A stretch of 22,668 nucleotides of DNA from Thiorhodovibrio sp. (GTDB lineage Bacteria > Pseudomonadota > Gammaproteobacteria > Chromatiales > Chromatiaceae), in assembly GCA_007128075.1 (NCBI GenBank), contig SKYD01000086.1, positions 1 to 22,668 of the forward strand, in the 5' to 3' direction. The notes under the pieces are model-generated. The model ran no database searches. It saw only the letters and a list, made by a program, of their open reading frames with translations, and was not told where the DNA came from. The stretch's first letter is position 1, and every line of letters starts with the position of its first letter. Shown here piece by piece: positions 1 to 5,809 of the stretch. The translations under genes and the position numbers were made by a program.

Positions 1-323
1 ACTAGAGCATCATCCCAATCTAATTCACTTGCTTGACCCTCACATCGATTATTTTCCCAGACTTGTCCGATGCTGCAACGCATCCACTCTAGTTGAGTAA
101 CGGTATCAATAACTATTGAATCGTTTTCACCTTTTAATGTGTAACGCTGATGACTAATATCTGCCAGTTGTTTAGCATTAGCACCAAGAATTGATTCAGC
201 TTTTTGTTGCTCGCTATCACGAAATTGTTGTATAGCGTGGAGTGGATCGAAAGAGTCAGCGTATAATGTGTTGTGATTAAATAATACAGATGCAAAAAAA
301 ATATATGTTGTTAATTTATTCAT
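1..323 (-). CDS. DUF1566 (Lcl C-terminal-like) secreted protein, truncated by window edge
   Basis: An open frame starts at the ATG at 323-321 and runs off the left edge, so only the first 107 residues are visible. The start has a good ribosome binding site (GAGGT, 7 bases upstream). The N-terminus is short and hydrophobic after MNKL, ending near LYADS, which looks like a signal peptide for export. After a glutamine-rich stretch comes a segment reading roughly IDTVTQLEWMRC, then Cys and Trp residues and WDDAL. This pattern of a sentence-like 'D..TGL.WMRC..GQ.W....C.G.A....W.DAL' is typical of DUF1566/Lcl C-terminal domains, found in many extracytoplasmic proteins of unknown function. The domain assignment is by recognition of the motif; the function is unknown. 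The gene is AT-rich and lies 33 bases after the stop of the preceding minus-strand gene, so the two may be co-transcribed. Confidence 0.75.
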   Translation of the reverse strand, partial: MNKLTTYIFFASVLFNHNTLYADSFDPLHAIQQFRDSEQQKAESILGANAKQLADISHQRYTLKGENDSIVIDTVTQLEWMRCSIGQVWENNRCEGQASELDWDDAL

Positions 324-356
324 AATGGTGACCTCGTGTTAATGCGCTCTAGCTAT

Positions 357-1154
357 CTACTTTATAGATATAAATTGTTGCTGATCATATAATTTTAAGC
401 TAAGTTTTTTATAAGGTTGCGACCATAACCAAGTCCATTCTTTTCTAAGAGTATTAACATCAAAAGTAGATTTTTTATATGTATAAACATTTGCTCTACC
501 TTTTTTGCTCAACTCAAAAATTCCAAGTTGAGTAAAACGGTGCATAACAGTGCCAACCAAATCAACACTAACCTCCAAAGCTGAAGCGATCTGCTTTTTT
601 GTTGCGCCTTCTTTTGAAATGTCAATGAGTGGTTGAACTTTATCGCAAAATTCAGCAAGCATTTGAACTTCGGAAAAAGTACTTGGATAGTGTTCTTTAA
701 GAATTACAGAAAGATCATAAAGCGACAACATTAATTCGCTCCATGAGTTTGATGTAAATAATTTATCAACCATTACTTGATAATAGTCAAATGCGCTATT
801 TTTATCTTCTGGATATTTTGTGCGTGAAAAATAATCAGAAATCTTTTGCTTTAATGCCAGTCTTTCGGATTCAGAAATTGCATAATCTTTAGCACGCTCT
901 TTCAAATTTTGTATTTCAGAATCAAGTCCTTCAAGAAACACATCTAAAGAACATAGTTGTTTATCTTCTGCAATAAAAAATTCGAGGAGAGCAATTTTTC
1001 TAAAGAACTCGTCTTCATTTCTGGAATGTGCTGATACTACCTGCTTTATAGCCTCATCCCAAGTTAAAGCGTCATAATTTTCTTCTTTAAGCTTTTTAAC
1101 TTTTGATGCTAAAAGCCTAATTTCTTTAACTTCTTCATTTGAAATCATACTCAT
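357..1154 (-). CDS. Hypothetical protein with C-terminal winged-helix domain
   Basis: A 265-residue AT-rich gene that I do not recognise as a named family. I place the start at the ATG at 1154-1152 (MSMISNEE...) because it has an AGGTG ribosome binding site five bases upstream. The frame stays open 13 codons further, but that extension runs into the stem of the hairpin at 1183-1202. The first roughly 170 residues are strongly helical, charged and Lys/Glu-rich, with no membrane segment. Residues about 183-227 read as a winged helix-turn-helix: an ATKKQIASAL helix, EVSVDLVGTVMHRF as a recognition helix, then a short wing with KKGRANVY. That suggests DNA or RNA binding, for example a regulator or a mobile-element accessory protein. 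There is no catalytic motif visible. Its neighbours are equally obscure, which fits an accessory region. Confidence 0.7.
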   Translation of the reverse strand: MSMISNEEVKEIRLLASKVKKLKEENYDALTWDEAIKQVVSAHSRNEDEFFRKIALLEFFIAEDKQLCSLDVFLEGLDSEIQNLKERAKDYAISESERLALKQKISDYFSRTKYPEDKNSAFDYYQVMVDKLFTSNSWSELMLSLYDLSVILKEHYPSTFSEVQMLAEFCDKVQPLIDISKEGATKKQIASALEVSVDLVGTVMHRFTQLGIFELSKKGRANVYTYKKSTFDVNTLRKEWTWLWSQPYKKLSLKLYDQQQFISIK

Positions 1155-1182
1155 AATAACACCTAATTTTTCAATAAAGAAC

Positions 1183-1202
1183 CCCCGCCACAATCGGCGG
1201 GG
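1183..1202. repeat. GC-rich hairpin, IS200/IS605 right-end-like or terminator
   Basis: CCCCGCC (1183-1189) and GGCGGGG (1196-1202) form a perfect 7-bp stem around a six-base loop, standing out sharply in AT-rich DNA. On the plus strand it is preceded by AAAGAAC and followed by AATTGAACCC. This layout resembles the hairpin near the right end of IS200/IS605-type elements and their TnpB-associated RNAs, but no tnpA or tnpB reading frame is in the window. Read on the minus strand it sits 75 bases beyond the stop of the 1277-1675 gene and is followed by TTCTTT, so it could instead serve as a weak intrinsic terminator. The structure is certain; the identity is inference. Confidence 0.5.
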
Positions 1203-1276
1203 AATTGAACCCTTCGAGATTAAAATTTAAATTAAGTTCCAGCCAGCGAAAGCTGCATAAAACCATCGCCTGTCAC

Positions 1277-1675
1277 TTAACCAAACATATTCCCCTTCCC
1301 ATTTGGCAGTTCTGCAAATGAAGGGCACTGTGACTCAAACTTTTGCATAGCGGCGTGGGTTATTTGGTCTATAATGGGTTCTAGTATTGATGAATCACTC
1401 ATTTTAGCTTCTATCTCAGATTCAGAAAAAGCCTTAAAAAATTTTGACTCCTCAAGATCGGCAATTGCGACAACAGCAATGAGATCTCCGCCAATTTTTG
1501 GTCTGCCACTTTGAAAACTGGGATGAAAATCTTTTTCTAAAACAAGGCTCCCTTCAACCAGTATATCAAACCCTGCTTTTTCAACAACATAATCAAGTGT
1601 AGCAGCAGCTAAATCAGCAACCCTCGTCTTTGTTATTTTTGGGCGCTCGCCAAATAAAGAAGAAAGTAGTCCCAT
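1277..1675 (-). CDS. Hypothetical protein, 132 residues
   Basis: The frame is open from 1771, but the likely start is the ATG at 1675-1673 (MGLLSSLFGERPK), which has AAAGGT upstream and begins an amphipathic N-terminal helix. The upstream extension would overlap the divergent small ORF at 1718-1867 and its ribosome binding site. The protein is soluble-looking, mixed alpha/beta, with acidic helices in the second half and a Gly/Asn-rich tail ending PNGKGNMFG. I see no catalytic motif, signal peptide or membrane span and do not recognise the family. It is read in the same direction as the winged-helix gene that follows after about 120 bases, with the hairpin at 1183-1202 between them. Base composition is AT-rich like its neighbours and unlike the rest of the window. 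Confidence 0.6.
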   Translation of the reverse strand: MGLLSSLFGERPKITKTRVADLAAATLDYVVEKAGFDILVEGSLVLEKDFHPSFQSGRPKIGGDLIAVVAIADLEESKFFKAFSESEIEAKMSDSSILEPIIDQITHAAMQKFESQCPSFAELPNGKGNMFG

Positions 1676-1717
1676 AGTCGGTACCTTTAAAATTGTTAAA
1701 TACAAGAGGTGTTTAAC

Positions 1718-1867
1718 ATGAACCCTATTTTCGTGTGCTTTGCCTGCAACTTTACCAACAAAAAAGGGCATGAGTATGTTTTCAAGGTGATCGACCTTAC
1801 CCTATTTTTGCGCCAAAGTAAAGTGGGTAGCTCTGTAAATTATAGTGCTGAATGTGGTAAGATGTAA
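1718..1867 (+). CDS. Possible small ORF, 49 residues
   Basis: An ATG at 1718 opens a 49-codon frame ending in TAA at 1865-1867. It is preceded by AAGAGGT with seven bases of spacing, a strong ribosome binding site and the best argument that it is translated. The predicted product begins MNPIFVCFACNFTNKKG and is basic in the middle, with two Cys residues four apart near the N-terminus. I do not recognise a family, and the second half looks less protein-like, so it may be a remnant of a longer gene. It is divergent from the 132-residue gene with 42 bases between the starts. It could also be chance. Confidence 0.35.
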   Translation: MNPIFVCFACNFTNKKGHEYVFKVIDLTLFLRQSKVGSSVNYSAECGKM

Positions 1868-1871
1868 AAAC

Positions 1872-1886
1872 CCTTAGATTCTAAGG
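1872..1886. promoter_or_regulatory. 15-bp perfect palindrome before the Uma2 gene
   Basis: CCTTAGA-T-TCTAAGG is a perfect inverted repeat with a single central base. It lies 39 bases before the start of the Uma2 gene and five bases after the stop of the small ORF. No T-tract follows, so a terminator is unlikely. An operator for a dimeric repressor or a transposition or recombination footprint are both possible. It also marks the approximate boundary between AT-rich and normal DNA. Confidence 0.3.
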
Positions 1887-1925
1887 AGTAAAAAGCCATG
1901 CAGTGTCCTTTAACGGAGATATTTC

Positions 1926-2507
1926 ATGTCGAACACGGCACAACCGGCTATCTTGCCGATCAGCGTTGAAGAGTATCTCAACGGTGAACAACACAGCACC
2001 ATCCGCCATGAATACATCGCCGGCGAGGTGTTTGCGATGGCGGGAGCCAGCGAGCGACACAATCGCATCAGTCTCAATTTAGCCTTCCATCTGCGTGCCA
2101 ACAGCCGTGGCAGCACCTGTGGTGTGTTTATCAGTGATATGAAGGTGCGCATCCTAGCAGATGATCGCTTTTATTATCCTGATGTGTTGCTCACCTGTGC
2201 AGACGATGACCGCGAGCCATTTTATAAAACCGCGCCCTGTCTGATCGCTGAGGTCACCTCGCCCACCACCAAGTCAATCGACCGCCGCGAAAAGCTCATC
2301 GCTTATCGCACCTTGCCATCGTTGCGTGATTATCTGCTCATCGCGCAAGACAAACGCTGTGTTGAGCATTATCAGCGTCAAGAATCCGGTCACTGGCTGC
2401 ATCAAGTGTATGAAACCAACGGCGAGATCGCGCTGCATTGTCCGCCGCTGCATTGTCTGATCAGCCTTGATGAGTTATATGAAGATGTGGTGTGGACGGC
2501 GGATTAG
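1926..2507 (+). CDS. Uma2 family endonuclease-fold protein (DUF820)
   Basis: A 193-residue protein with the layout of the Uma2/DUF820 family, a PD-(D/E)xK-type nuclease fold. The N-terminal part has the typical ISVEEYL and RHEYIAGEVFAMAGASERHN segments. The putative catalytic residues are D86 in YPDVLL and E109 in IAEVTSPTT, followed by D119 and the REKLIAYR segment (K123). Length and order match complete members. The ATG at 1926 follows ACGGAG at seven bases. Uma2 proteins occur in large paralogous sets in cyanobacteria and in some gammaproteobacteria, and their cellular role is not settled; nuclease activity here is predicted from the fold only. The gene sits at the edge of the AT-rich block and ends 15 bases before queG, so it may share queG's transcript. 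Confidence 0.88.
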   Translation: MSNTAQPAILPISVEEYLNGEQHSTIRHEYIAGEVFAMAGASERHNRISLNLAFHLRANSRGSTCGVFISDMKVRILADDRFYYPDVLLTCADDDREPFYKTAPCLIAEVTSPTTKSIDRREKLIAYRTLPSLRDYLLIAQDKRCVEHYQRQESGHWLHQVYETNGEIALHCPPLHCLISLDELYEDVVWTAD

Positions 2508-2522
2508 GTTTGGTATTCAGCC

Positions 2523-3578
2523 ATGGCAATTGATTATGCCGTGTTTGCCAAAGATATTAAACGCTGGGGGCGTGAGCTAGGTTTCGCGCAGGTGGGGATT
2601 GCGGCTGGTGAATTGGTGCAAGCGGAGATTCATTTAAACCGCTGGCTGGCGGCAGGGTTTCATGGTCAGATGCACTATATGGCGCGTCACGGCAACAAAC
2701 GGGCGCGTCCAGCAGAGTTGGTGCCTGGCACGCAGCGCATTATTTGTGTGCGGATGGATTATCTTCCTGAGCCGATGACCAGAGCACAGCACATCAGCAG
2801 CGATCCCGCGCAGGCGTTTATTTCGCGCTATGCACTGGGGCGTGATTATCATAAAGTGTTGCGGGGACGGCTCAAGCAGCTTGTGGCACGCATGGAACAG
2901 CAGATTGGCTGTTTTTCGCATCGGCTTTTCGTTGACTCTGCCCCGGTGATGGAAAAGCCACTGGCAGAACAAGCGGGGCTAGGCTGGATTGGTAAGCATA
3001 GCAATCTGCTCTCCCGTGAGGCGGGGTCGTGGTTTTTTCTGGGTGAAATCTATGTCGATCAGCCACTGCCAGTCGATTCATCGAGCCGCAAACACTGCGG
3101 AACCTGTCAGGCCTGTATTGAAAGCTGCCCGACAGCGGCGATTGTCGCTCCCTATGTGCTCGATGCGCGCCGCTGCATTGCCTATCTGACGGTTGAACTG
3201 GCGGGGTCGATTCCTGAAGACCTCCGCCCCTTGCTTGGCAATCGCATTTTTGGCTGCGATGATTGTCAGCGCGTTTGTCCGTGGAATCGTCGGGCAACCT
3301 TGACCACTGAGACCGATTTTCAGCCACGGCATGGCCTAGATTGTGCCACCCTGGTGGAGTTGTTTGCTTGGGATGAGGACACTTTTCGCCAGCGCACCCA
3401 AGGCACCGCCATTCATCGGCTAGGTCATGAACGCTGGCTGCGCAACATCAGTGTTGCCCTTGGCAATGCAGCACCGTCGGCTGCAATCCATGCCGCACTG
3501 AGTTCACGCTTAACGCACCCTAGCCCATTGGTGCGTGAACATGTCGCCTGGGCACTCACTCGCTTGCGGGGGCGATGA
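2523..3578 (+). CDS. queG: Epoxyqueuosine reductase QueG
   Basis: QueG performs the last step of queuosine biosynthesis, reducing epoxyqueuosine in the anticodon of tRNAs with GUN anticodons, using cobalamin and two [4Fe-4S] clusters in the cytoplasm. The 351-residue length is normal. The first half is the DUF1730 domain, leading to FVDSAPVMEKPLAEQAGLGWIGKHS with the expected catalytic Asp at D138. The ferredoxin region carries C192, C195, C198 and C202 (CGTCQACIESCP), then C218, C245, C248 and C252 (CDDCQRVCPWN), all eight cluster cysteines. The C-terminal 60 or so residues are HEAT-like helices used for tRNA contact. The start at 2523 gives the usual MAIDYAVFAKDIKRWG beginning, but the ribosome binding site is weak, so translation may rely on the Uma2 gene 15 bases upstream. 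Confidence 0.97.
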   Translation: MAIDYAVFAKDIKRWGRELGFAQVGIAAGELVQAEIHLNRWLAAGFHGQMHYMARHGNKRARPAELVPGTQRIICVRMDYLPEPMTRAQHISSDPAQAFISRYALGRDYHKVLRGRLKQLVARMEQQIGCFSHRLFVDSAPVMEKPLAEQAGLGWIGKHSNLLSREAGSWFFLGEIYVDQPLPVDSSSRKHCGTCQACIESCPTAAIVAPYVLDARRCIAYLTVELAGSIPEDLRPLLGNRIFGCDDCQRVCPWNRRATLTTETDFQPRHGLDCATLVELFAWDEDTFRQRTQGTAIHRLGHERWLRNISVALGNAAPSAAIHAALSSRLTHPSPLVREHVAWALTRLRGR

Positions 3579-3610
3579 GTCAAGAGTGCGCTTAATTAAA
3601 GTGTTGTGGG

Positions 3611-3811
3611 CTAAAATGCTGGGCCAGATGATTTGCCCATTTTGCGCAAAATAAGCGCGAGCGGACAAAAGCCAGTGAACGCCGATTGCAGTAAATTCAC
3701 CCCAACGAAGGCGGTGAGTAGATAAAAATAGCCGCTGACCTGCCAGCCCAACAGCAGTGAGAACAGAATCATCCCGCCGGCAAATGCCAGTACAATACGC
3801 TCAATCGTCAT
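3611..3811 (-). CDS. DUF2892 family small inner-membrane protein
   Basis: A 66-residue protein with two hydrophobic helices, roughly residues 5-22 and 24-42, followed by TGFCPLALILRKMG. The N-terminal IERI..AFAGG segment and the Cys-Pro near the end of the second helix match DUF2892, the domain also found as the membrane part of YgaP-like rhodaneses. No rhodanese domain is attached here. I start at the ATG at 3811-3809 because AAGGG lies seven bases upstream; a further 13 upstream codons are open but look non-coding. The gene is convergent with queG with 32 bases between their stops and divergent from the cyclase gene. Small DUF2892 proteins are often beside sulfur or redox genes, but nothing here shows the function. 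Confidence 0.8.
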   Translation of the reverse strand: MTIERIVLAFAGGMILFSLLLGWQVSGYFYLLTAFVGVNLLQSAFTGFCPLALILRKMGKSSGPAF

Positions 3812-3848
3812 GTGGATTGCCCTTTTTAAATCGGTAAATGAACTAGGC

Positions 3849-3878
3849 ATACTAAGTCAAGCCGCTGTCAGGGATCAA
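3849..3878 (-). promoter_or_regulatory. Possible sigma-70 promoter for the DUF2892 gene
   Basis: On the minus strand TTGATC (3878-3873) is followed after 18 bases by TAGTAT (3854-3849). The -10 box would lie about 38 bases upstream of the chosen start at 3811. Both boxes are reasonable but imperfect matches. The same 126-base interval must also hold the promoter of the plus-strand cyclase gene, which I cannot pinpoint. Confidence 0.3.
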
Positions 3879-3937
3879 GACACAGATTTAGTGTTTAACT
3901 TATAACTTTTTGAGAAAAATTTGAGGATCGCGCCATC

Positions 3938-5020
3938 ATGCAGCATCGGGATCGGGAGCAATTTGTCGCCGGGATCGCCCGCATCATTGAGGAACTCTAT
4001 GGCTCACAGCCCCAGGAGCAGCTTCAGGCGATGCTTCTCGGGCGTATCCATCCACTGCTCGATGCCTTTTTACTCGAATCTCAGGCCATTGTCCCCACCG
4101 AGGCGACCATTCTCATCGCCGATATTCGCGGCTTTACCAGTCTGAGCGAGACCTATCCACCAAAAGTCGTGATCAAGGCACTTAACCGCTATTTTCAGGT
4201 GATGTCGTCGATTGTCAAACGCCACGGCGGGCTGGTTGATAAGTTCATGGGCGATGCGATCATGGCACTGTTTGGGGCACCACTTGCCAAGCCCGATGAT
4301 CTCAGACGGGCTTTAGCGTGTGCGGTGCAGATGCAGCAAGCCATGCAGGCACTCAACCGCCGCAGTGAGGCGCGCGGCGAGCCGAGTTTGCATGTGGGGA
4401 TTGCCGTCAACACCGGCATGGTGATGGCAGGCAGCTATGGTTCGAGCACTTATAGTGAATATACCGTGATCGGTGATGCGGTCAATGTTGCCTCGCGGAT
4501 GGAAGGTTATAGCCTGCGCGGTCAGATTTTGCTGAGTGAAACCAGTCGCACCGCTGCGGCTGACTATGTAGAGGTTGGCACGGTCAATGCCGTTGCTGTC
4601 AAGGGCAAGCGCGATCTTGTGACACTTTATGAACTGCAATCGATCACCCATCCACAGCGCATCGAGGTCCCCAAGATCGAGCCGCGCCGTTCGCCACGGG
4701 TTAAGGTTGATCTGCCGATGAGTTTTCGCCGCGTTGAAGGCAAGCGGGTGTTTTTGGAACGCTTCCAGGGTCGGGTTAAGGATATTGGTTATCACGGCAT
4801 GAGCGCGGATTTACCGCTCATGTTGCCGCGCTACTCAGAAATTTTAGTCAGTGTGCGCCCTGCGCTGGGGCGCGAAATCAACGGCGATGTGTATGCGCGC
4901 ATTCTGCGCAGCAACAATCTCAACGGCACCTATCGTACCCAGCTTGAATTTACCTCTATCGGCACCCCAGGCCATGAGCAAATCAAGCAATATGTTGATC
5001 AATTGCTGTGGCATCGTTGA
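3938..5020 (+). CDS. Class III adenylate cyclase with C-terminal PilZ domain
   Basis: A 360-residue soluble protein predicted to make cAMP from ATP. After about 50 helical residues comes a complete class III cyclase domain (about 55-235). The metal aspartates are D62 (IADIRGFT) and D106 (DKFMGDAI), the base-recognising Lys is K102 with T176 (YTVIGD), and the transition-state pair is N183 and R187 (NVASR). Lys plus Thr is the substrate signature of class IIIb adenylate cyclases, the group that includes bicarbonate-responsive enzymes. Residues about 248-355 look like a PilZ domain: R250-x-x-x-R254 followed by D282-I-G-Y-H-G287. The usual c-di-GMP motif is (D/N)xSxxG, so the Ser is replaced by Gly here and binding needs testing. 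There is no membrane or HAMP segment. The gene stands alone between queG and phoB; a cAMP phosphodiesterase (cpdA) lies 4 kb away. Confidence 0.9.
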   Translation: MQHRDREQFVAGIARIIEELYGSQPQEQLQAMLLGRIHPLLDAFLLESQAIVPTEATILIADIRGFTSLSETYPPKVVIKALNRYFQVMSSIVKRHGGLVDKFMGDAIMALFGAPLAKPDDLRRALACAVQMQQAMQALNRRSEARGEPSLHVGIAVNTGMVMAGSYGSSTYSEYTVIGDAVNVASRMEGYSLRGQILLSETSRTAAADYVEVGTVNAVAVKGKRDLVTLYELQSITHPQRIEVPKIEPRRSPRVKVDLPMSFRRVEGKRVFLERFQGRVKDIGYHGMSADLPLMLPRYSEILVSVRPALGREINGDVYARILRSNNLNGTYRTQLEFTSIGTPGHEQIKQYVDQLLWHR

Positions 5021-5023
5021 TAA

Positions 5024-5040
5024 AACAGCACAATGCTGTT
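5024..5040 (+). terminator. Hairpin after the cyclase gene
   Basis: AACAGCA (5024-5030), a three-base loop and TGCTGTT (5034-5040) form a perfect 7-bp stem four bases after the cyclase stop. No clear T-tract follows (GACTAGGCTT), so it is at best a weak or Rho-assisted terminator. Confidence 0.4.
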
Positions 5041-5076
5041 GACTAGGCTTAAAAACTTAACCTTTTCGTAACATTG

Positions 5077-5105
5077 TTGACATACACTGGTGTGCTTGGA
5101 TTCAC
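5077..5105 (+). promoter_or_regulatory. Possible phoB promoter
   Basis: A perfect TTGACA (5077-5082) lies about 45 bases upstream of the phoB start. The hexamer 17 bases downstream, ATTCAC (5100-5105), is a poor -10 box, as is common for activator-dependent promoters. The half-site TTGACAT resembles one half of a Pho box, but I find no good second half 11 bases away, so PhoB autoregulation is not demonstrated. Confidence 0.25.
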
Positions 5106-5125
5106 TGTTGCCACGGGGTTAAGCG

Positions 5126-5809
5126 ATGTTGACGATTTTGATTGTTGATGACGAGCCAGATATTCGCGAGCTGATGCGCTTTAGTCTCGAAGAGGCGGGG
5201 TTTGACACGCTTGAGGCGGGTCATGCTGAGGAGGCGCGCCAGCATCTGGCCGCCAAGCTGCCAGAGTTGATGTTGCTTGATTGGATGTTGCCAGGCCGTT
5301 CGGGGCTGGAATTGGCGCGCCAGCTCAAGCAAAGCAGCAAAACGCGCGTCCTTCCGATCATTATGGTCAGTGCTCGGGGCGAGGAAGAAGACCGCGTCCG
5401 TGGGCTGGATACTGGGGCGGATGACTATATCGCCAAGCCGTTTTCACCCCGCGAGATGATTGCTCGCGTCAATGCCGTGCTGCGGCGCACCCGCTCCGAG
5501 AACAGCGTCGATGAGATTGAGATCGGCGGGCTGCACATCGACAACATCAGCCACCGCGTGACCGCGATGGGGCAACCGCTGACCATTGCGCCAACCGAGT
5601 ATCGGCTGCTGCATTTTTTTATGACCCATGCCGAACGCGCCTTTAGCCGCGCCCAGTTGCTCGATTATGTGTGGGGCAATCAGGTCTATGTCGAGGAGCG
5701 CACTGTTGATGTGCATATCCGGCGGCTACGCAAGGCACTCGAACAAACGGGACATCAGCGGCTGTTGCAAACTGTGCGCGGTGTCGGCTATCGGTTTTCC
5801 GAGCGATGA
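5126..5809 (+). CDS. phoB: Phosphate regulon response regulator PhoB
   Basis: A 227-residue OmpR-family regulator, the usual PhoB length. The receiver domain (about 1-120) has the acidic pair D8/D9, the phospho-accepting D52 (LLDWMLPG, the PhoB-typical version), S82 and K104 (AKPFSP). The C-terminal winged helix (about 130-225) ends with the recognition helix RTVDVHIRRLRKAL and the wing QTVRGVGYRF. The WMLPG and GEEEDRVRGLDTGADDYIAKPFSPREM segments are characteristic of PhoB rather than other OmpR-type regulators. It should activate genes for phosphate uptake under phosphate starvation. It overlaps phoR by four bases (ATGA), so the pair is translationally coupled. The pst transport genes and phoU are not in the window. 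Confidence 0.95.
   Translation: MLTILIVDDEPDIRELMRFSLEEAGFDTLEAGHAEEARQHLAAKLPELMLLDWMLPGRSGLELARQLKQSSKTRVLPIIMVSARGEEEDRVRGLDTGADDYIAKPFSPREMIARVNAVLRRTRSENSVDEIEIGGLHIDNISHRVTAMGQPLTIAPTEYRLLHFFMTHAERAFSRAQLLDYVWGNQVYVEERTVDVHIRRLRKALEQTGHQRLLQTVRGVGYRFSER

Noticed and set aside
1155..1193. N-terminal extension of the winged-helix protein (MWRGFFIEKLG...)
   Set aside because: It reads through the hairpin stem, and the ATG at 1154 has a far better ribosome binding site.
1196..1220. T-loop-like sequence GGGTTCAATTCCC on the minus strand, as the end of a tRNA gene or attachment site
   Set aside because: No anticodon arm, D arm or acceptor stem can be fitted around it; the stem pairing is only three base pairs.
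1676..1771. Upstream extension of the 132-residue protein to 1771
   Set aside because: It overlaps the divergent small ORF and its ribosome binding site; the ATG at 1675 has its own binding site and begins a plausible helix.
3639..3652. Perfect 14-bp palindrome ATTTTGCGCAAAAT
   Set aside because: It lies inside the DUF2892 coding region over ordinary Leu-Arg-Lys codons, so it is probably coincidence.
5060..5090. Pho box upstream of phoB
   Set aside because: Only one half-site (TTGACAT) resembles the consensus; there is no acceptable second half at the 11-base spacing.
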